6,247 nucleotides of DNA from Clostridiales bacterium (GTDB lineage Bacteria > Bacillota > Clostridia > Oscillospirales > Oscillospiraceae), in the NCBI GenBank assembly GCA_019422005.1, contig JAHZEF010000134.1, forward strand, positions 1 to 6,247, given 5' to 3'. Below, one piece after another: positions 5,540 through 6,247 of this stretch (the first letter of the stretch is position 1; the number at the start of each line of letters is the position of its first letter). The translations under genes and the position numbers were made by a program. The notes beneath the pieces are model-generated. The model saw only the letters and a program-made list of their open reading frames with translations, made no database searches and was not told where the DNA came from.

Positions 5540-6247
5540 TCAGACCTCCATCAGCAGGCTCTTCTCCGTCTCCGGATCAAAGAGATGAATACACTCAGGC
5601 AGGAAATCAATCTCCACCTGCTCCATCCGGTTGCCGCTGCCGGTAGTCGGTACAATGGCGACCACTTCCGTGCCGCCGATGTTGATATGTAGATGCTGCT
5701 CGCTGCCCATCATCTCCGCGACTTCCAGCTTGCCGGCGATGCCGCCGTGCTCCAGATGGATGTGCTGGGGACGGACGCCTGCAACCACGGTGCCGGCTGC
5801 GCGGCCCGCCGCCTTCAGAACCTCCTGCTGCCGGTCGCTGAGCACGAACCGCTTCCCCAGAATTTCCACCGCATACCTGCCGTTCTCCACAGTCAGCGCA
5901 GCACTCCTGAAGAAGTTCATCTGCGGCGTGCCGATGAAGCCGGCCACAAACAGATTGGCAGGGCTGTTGAAGACCTCCTGCGGCGTACCGATCTGCTGGA
6001 TGAAGCCGTCGCGCATAATTACAATCCGGTCTCCCAGCGTCATGGCCTCAGTCTGGTCATGGGTAACATAGACAAAGGTCGTACTGATCCGCTGGCGCAG
6101 CTTGATAATCTCCGCGCGCATCTGGTTGCGGAGCTTGGCGTCCAGGTTGGACAGCGGTTCATCCATCAGCAGGACCTTGGGTTCCCGGACGATGGCGCGG
6201 CCAATGGCCACACGCTGCCGCTGGCCGCCGGACAGCGCCTTGGGCTT
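5540..6247 (-). CDS. Sugar ABC transporter ATP-binding protein, MsmX/UgpC family (C-terminal part, truncated by right edge)
   Basis: The minus-strand frame is open at the right edge and gives the last 235 residues of a protein that usually has about 365-375. Proteins of this family energise carbohydrate importers (maltose, multiple sugars, glycerol-3-phosphate) by ATP hydrolysis at the inner face of the membrane, often serving several permeases. Seen, numbering from the first visible codon: signature LSGGQRQR (5-12), Walker B VLLMDEP with D29-E30, D-loop SNLDA (33-37), the H-loop histidine H63 in VTHDQTEAMTLGD, then the family-typical RDGFIQQIGTPQEVFNSPAN and a C-terminal TOBE region with VAGVRPQHI. 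Walker A and the Q-loop lie outside the window. A GTG at 6211 is only an internal valine, because the signature motif lies upstream of it. The gene converges on the SLH gene. No permease or binding-protein gene is in view, so the substrate is undetermined. Confidence 0.93.
   Translation of the reverse strand, partial: KPKALSGGQRQRVAIGRAIVREPKVLLMDEPLSNLDAKLRNQMRAEIIKLRQRISTTFVYVTHDQTEAMTLGDRIVIMRDGFIQQIGTPQEVFNSPANLFVAGFIGTPQMNFFRSAALTVENGRYAVEILGKRFVLSDRQQEVLKAAGRAAGTVVAGVRPQHIHLEHGGIAGKLEVAEMMGSEQHLHINIGGTEVVAIVPTTGSGNRMEQVEIDFLPECIHLFDPETEKSLLMEV

Noticed and set aside
6209..6211. GTG as the start of the ABC ATPase
   Set aside because: The LSGGQRQR signature is encoded upstream of it in the same frame; the true start is beyond the right edge.

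Overview
The window looks like chromosomal DNA from a GC-rich, spore-forming, surface-layer-carrying member of the Clostridia, most likely a gut Oscillospiraceae/Ruminococcaceae-type bacterium. Three things point that way: a SpoIIE homologue (endospore formers only), an SLH-anchored exported protein joining a beta-helix to InlB-like repeats (an architecture common in gut Clostridia), and an MsmX/UgpC-type sugar ABC ATPase. The species assignment is inference from gene content only.

Layout. (1) Positions 1-1263, minus strand: the first 421 codons of spoIIE, cut by the left edge. Only the membrane region and the start of the cytoplasmic region are visible. (2) Positions 1264-1478: a divergent intergenic region. 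It holds a sigma-A-type promoter facing right and a roughly 130-nt leader rich in hairpins, with a LacI/CcpA-like box inside it. (3) Positions 1479-2084, plus strand: a TTG-started CYTH-domain (YgiF-like) triphosphatase. (4) Positions 2085-2408: a 324-bp gene-free stretch with a GC-rich hairpin (probable terminator), a very good sigma-A promoter (TTGCAA-17 bp-TATAAT), and a roughly 180-nt leader that begins with two overlapping, mutually exclusive perfect hairpins. (5) Positions 2409-5306, plus strand: a 965-residue secreted SLH-domain surface protein, also TTG-started. (6) Positions 5307-5539: a convergent intergenic region with two long perfect-stem hairpins. (7) Positions 5540-6247, minus strand: the C-terminal 235 residues of an MsmX/UgpC-family ATPase, cut by the right edge.

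The genes do not form one pathway. spoIIE and the CYTH gene are divergent, the CYTH and SLH genes run in the same direction but have separate promoters, and the SLH and ABC genes converge. No mobile element, CRISPR array, tRNA, rRNA or phage gene is visible. I found no convincing new multi-gene system. The signals most worth a second look are non-coding: the overlapping tandem hairpins at 2248-2293 in the SLH leader, and the structured, operator-containing leader of the CYTH gene.
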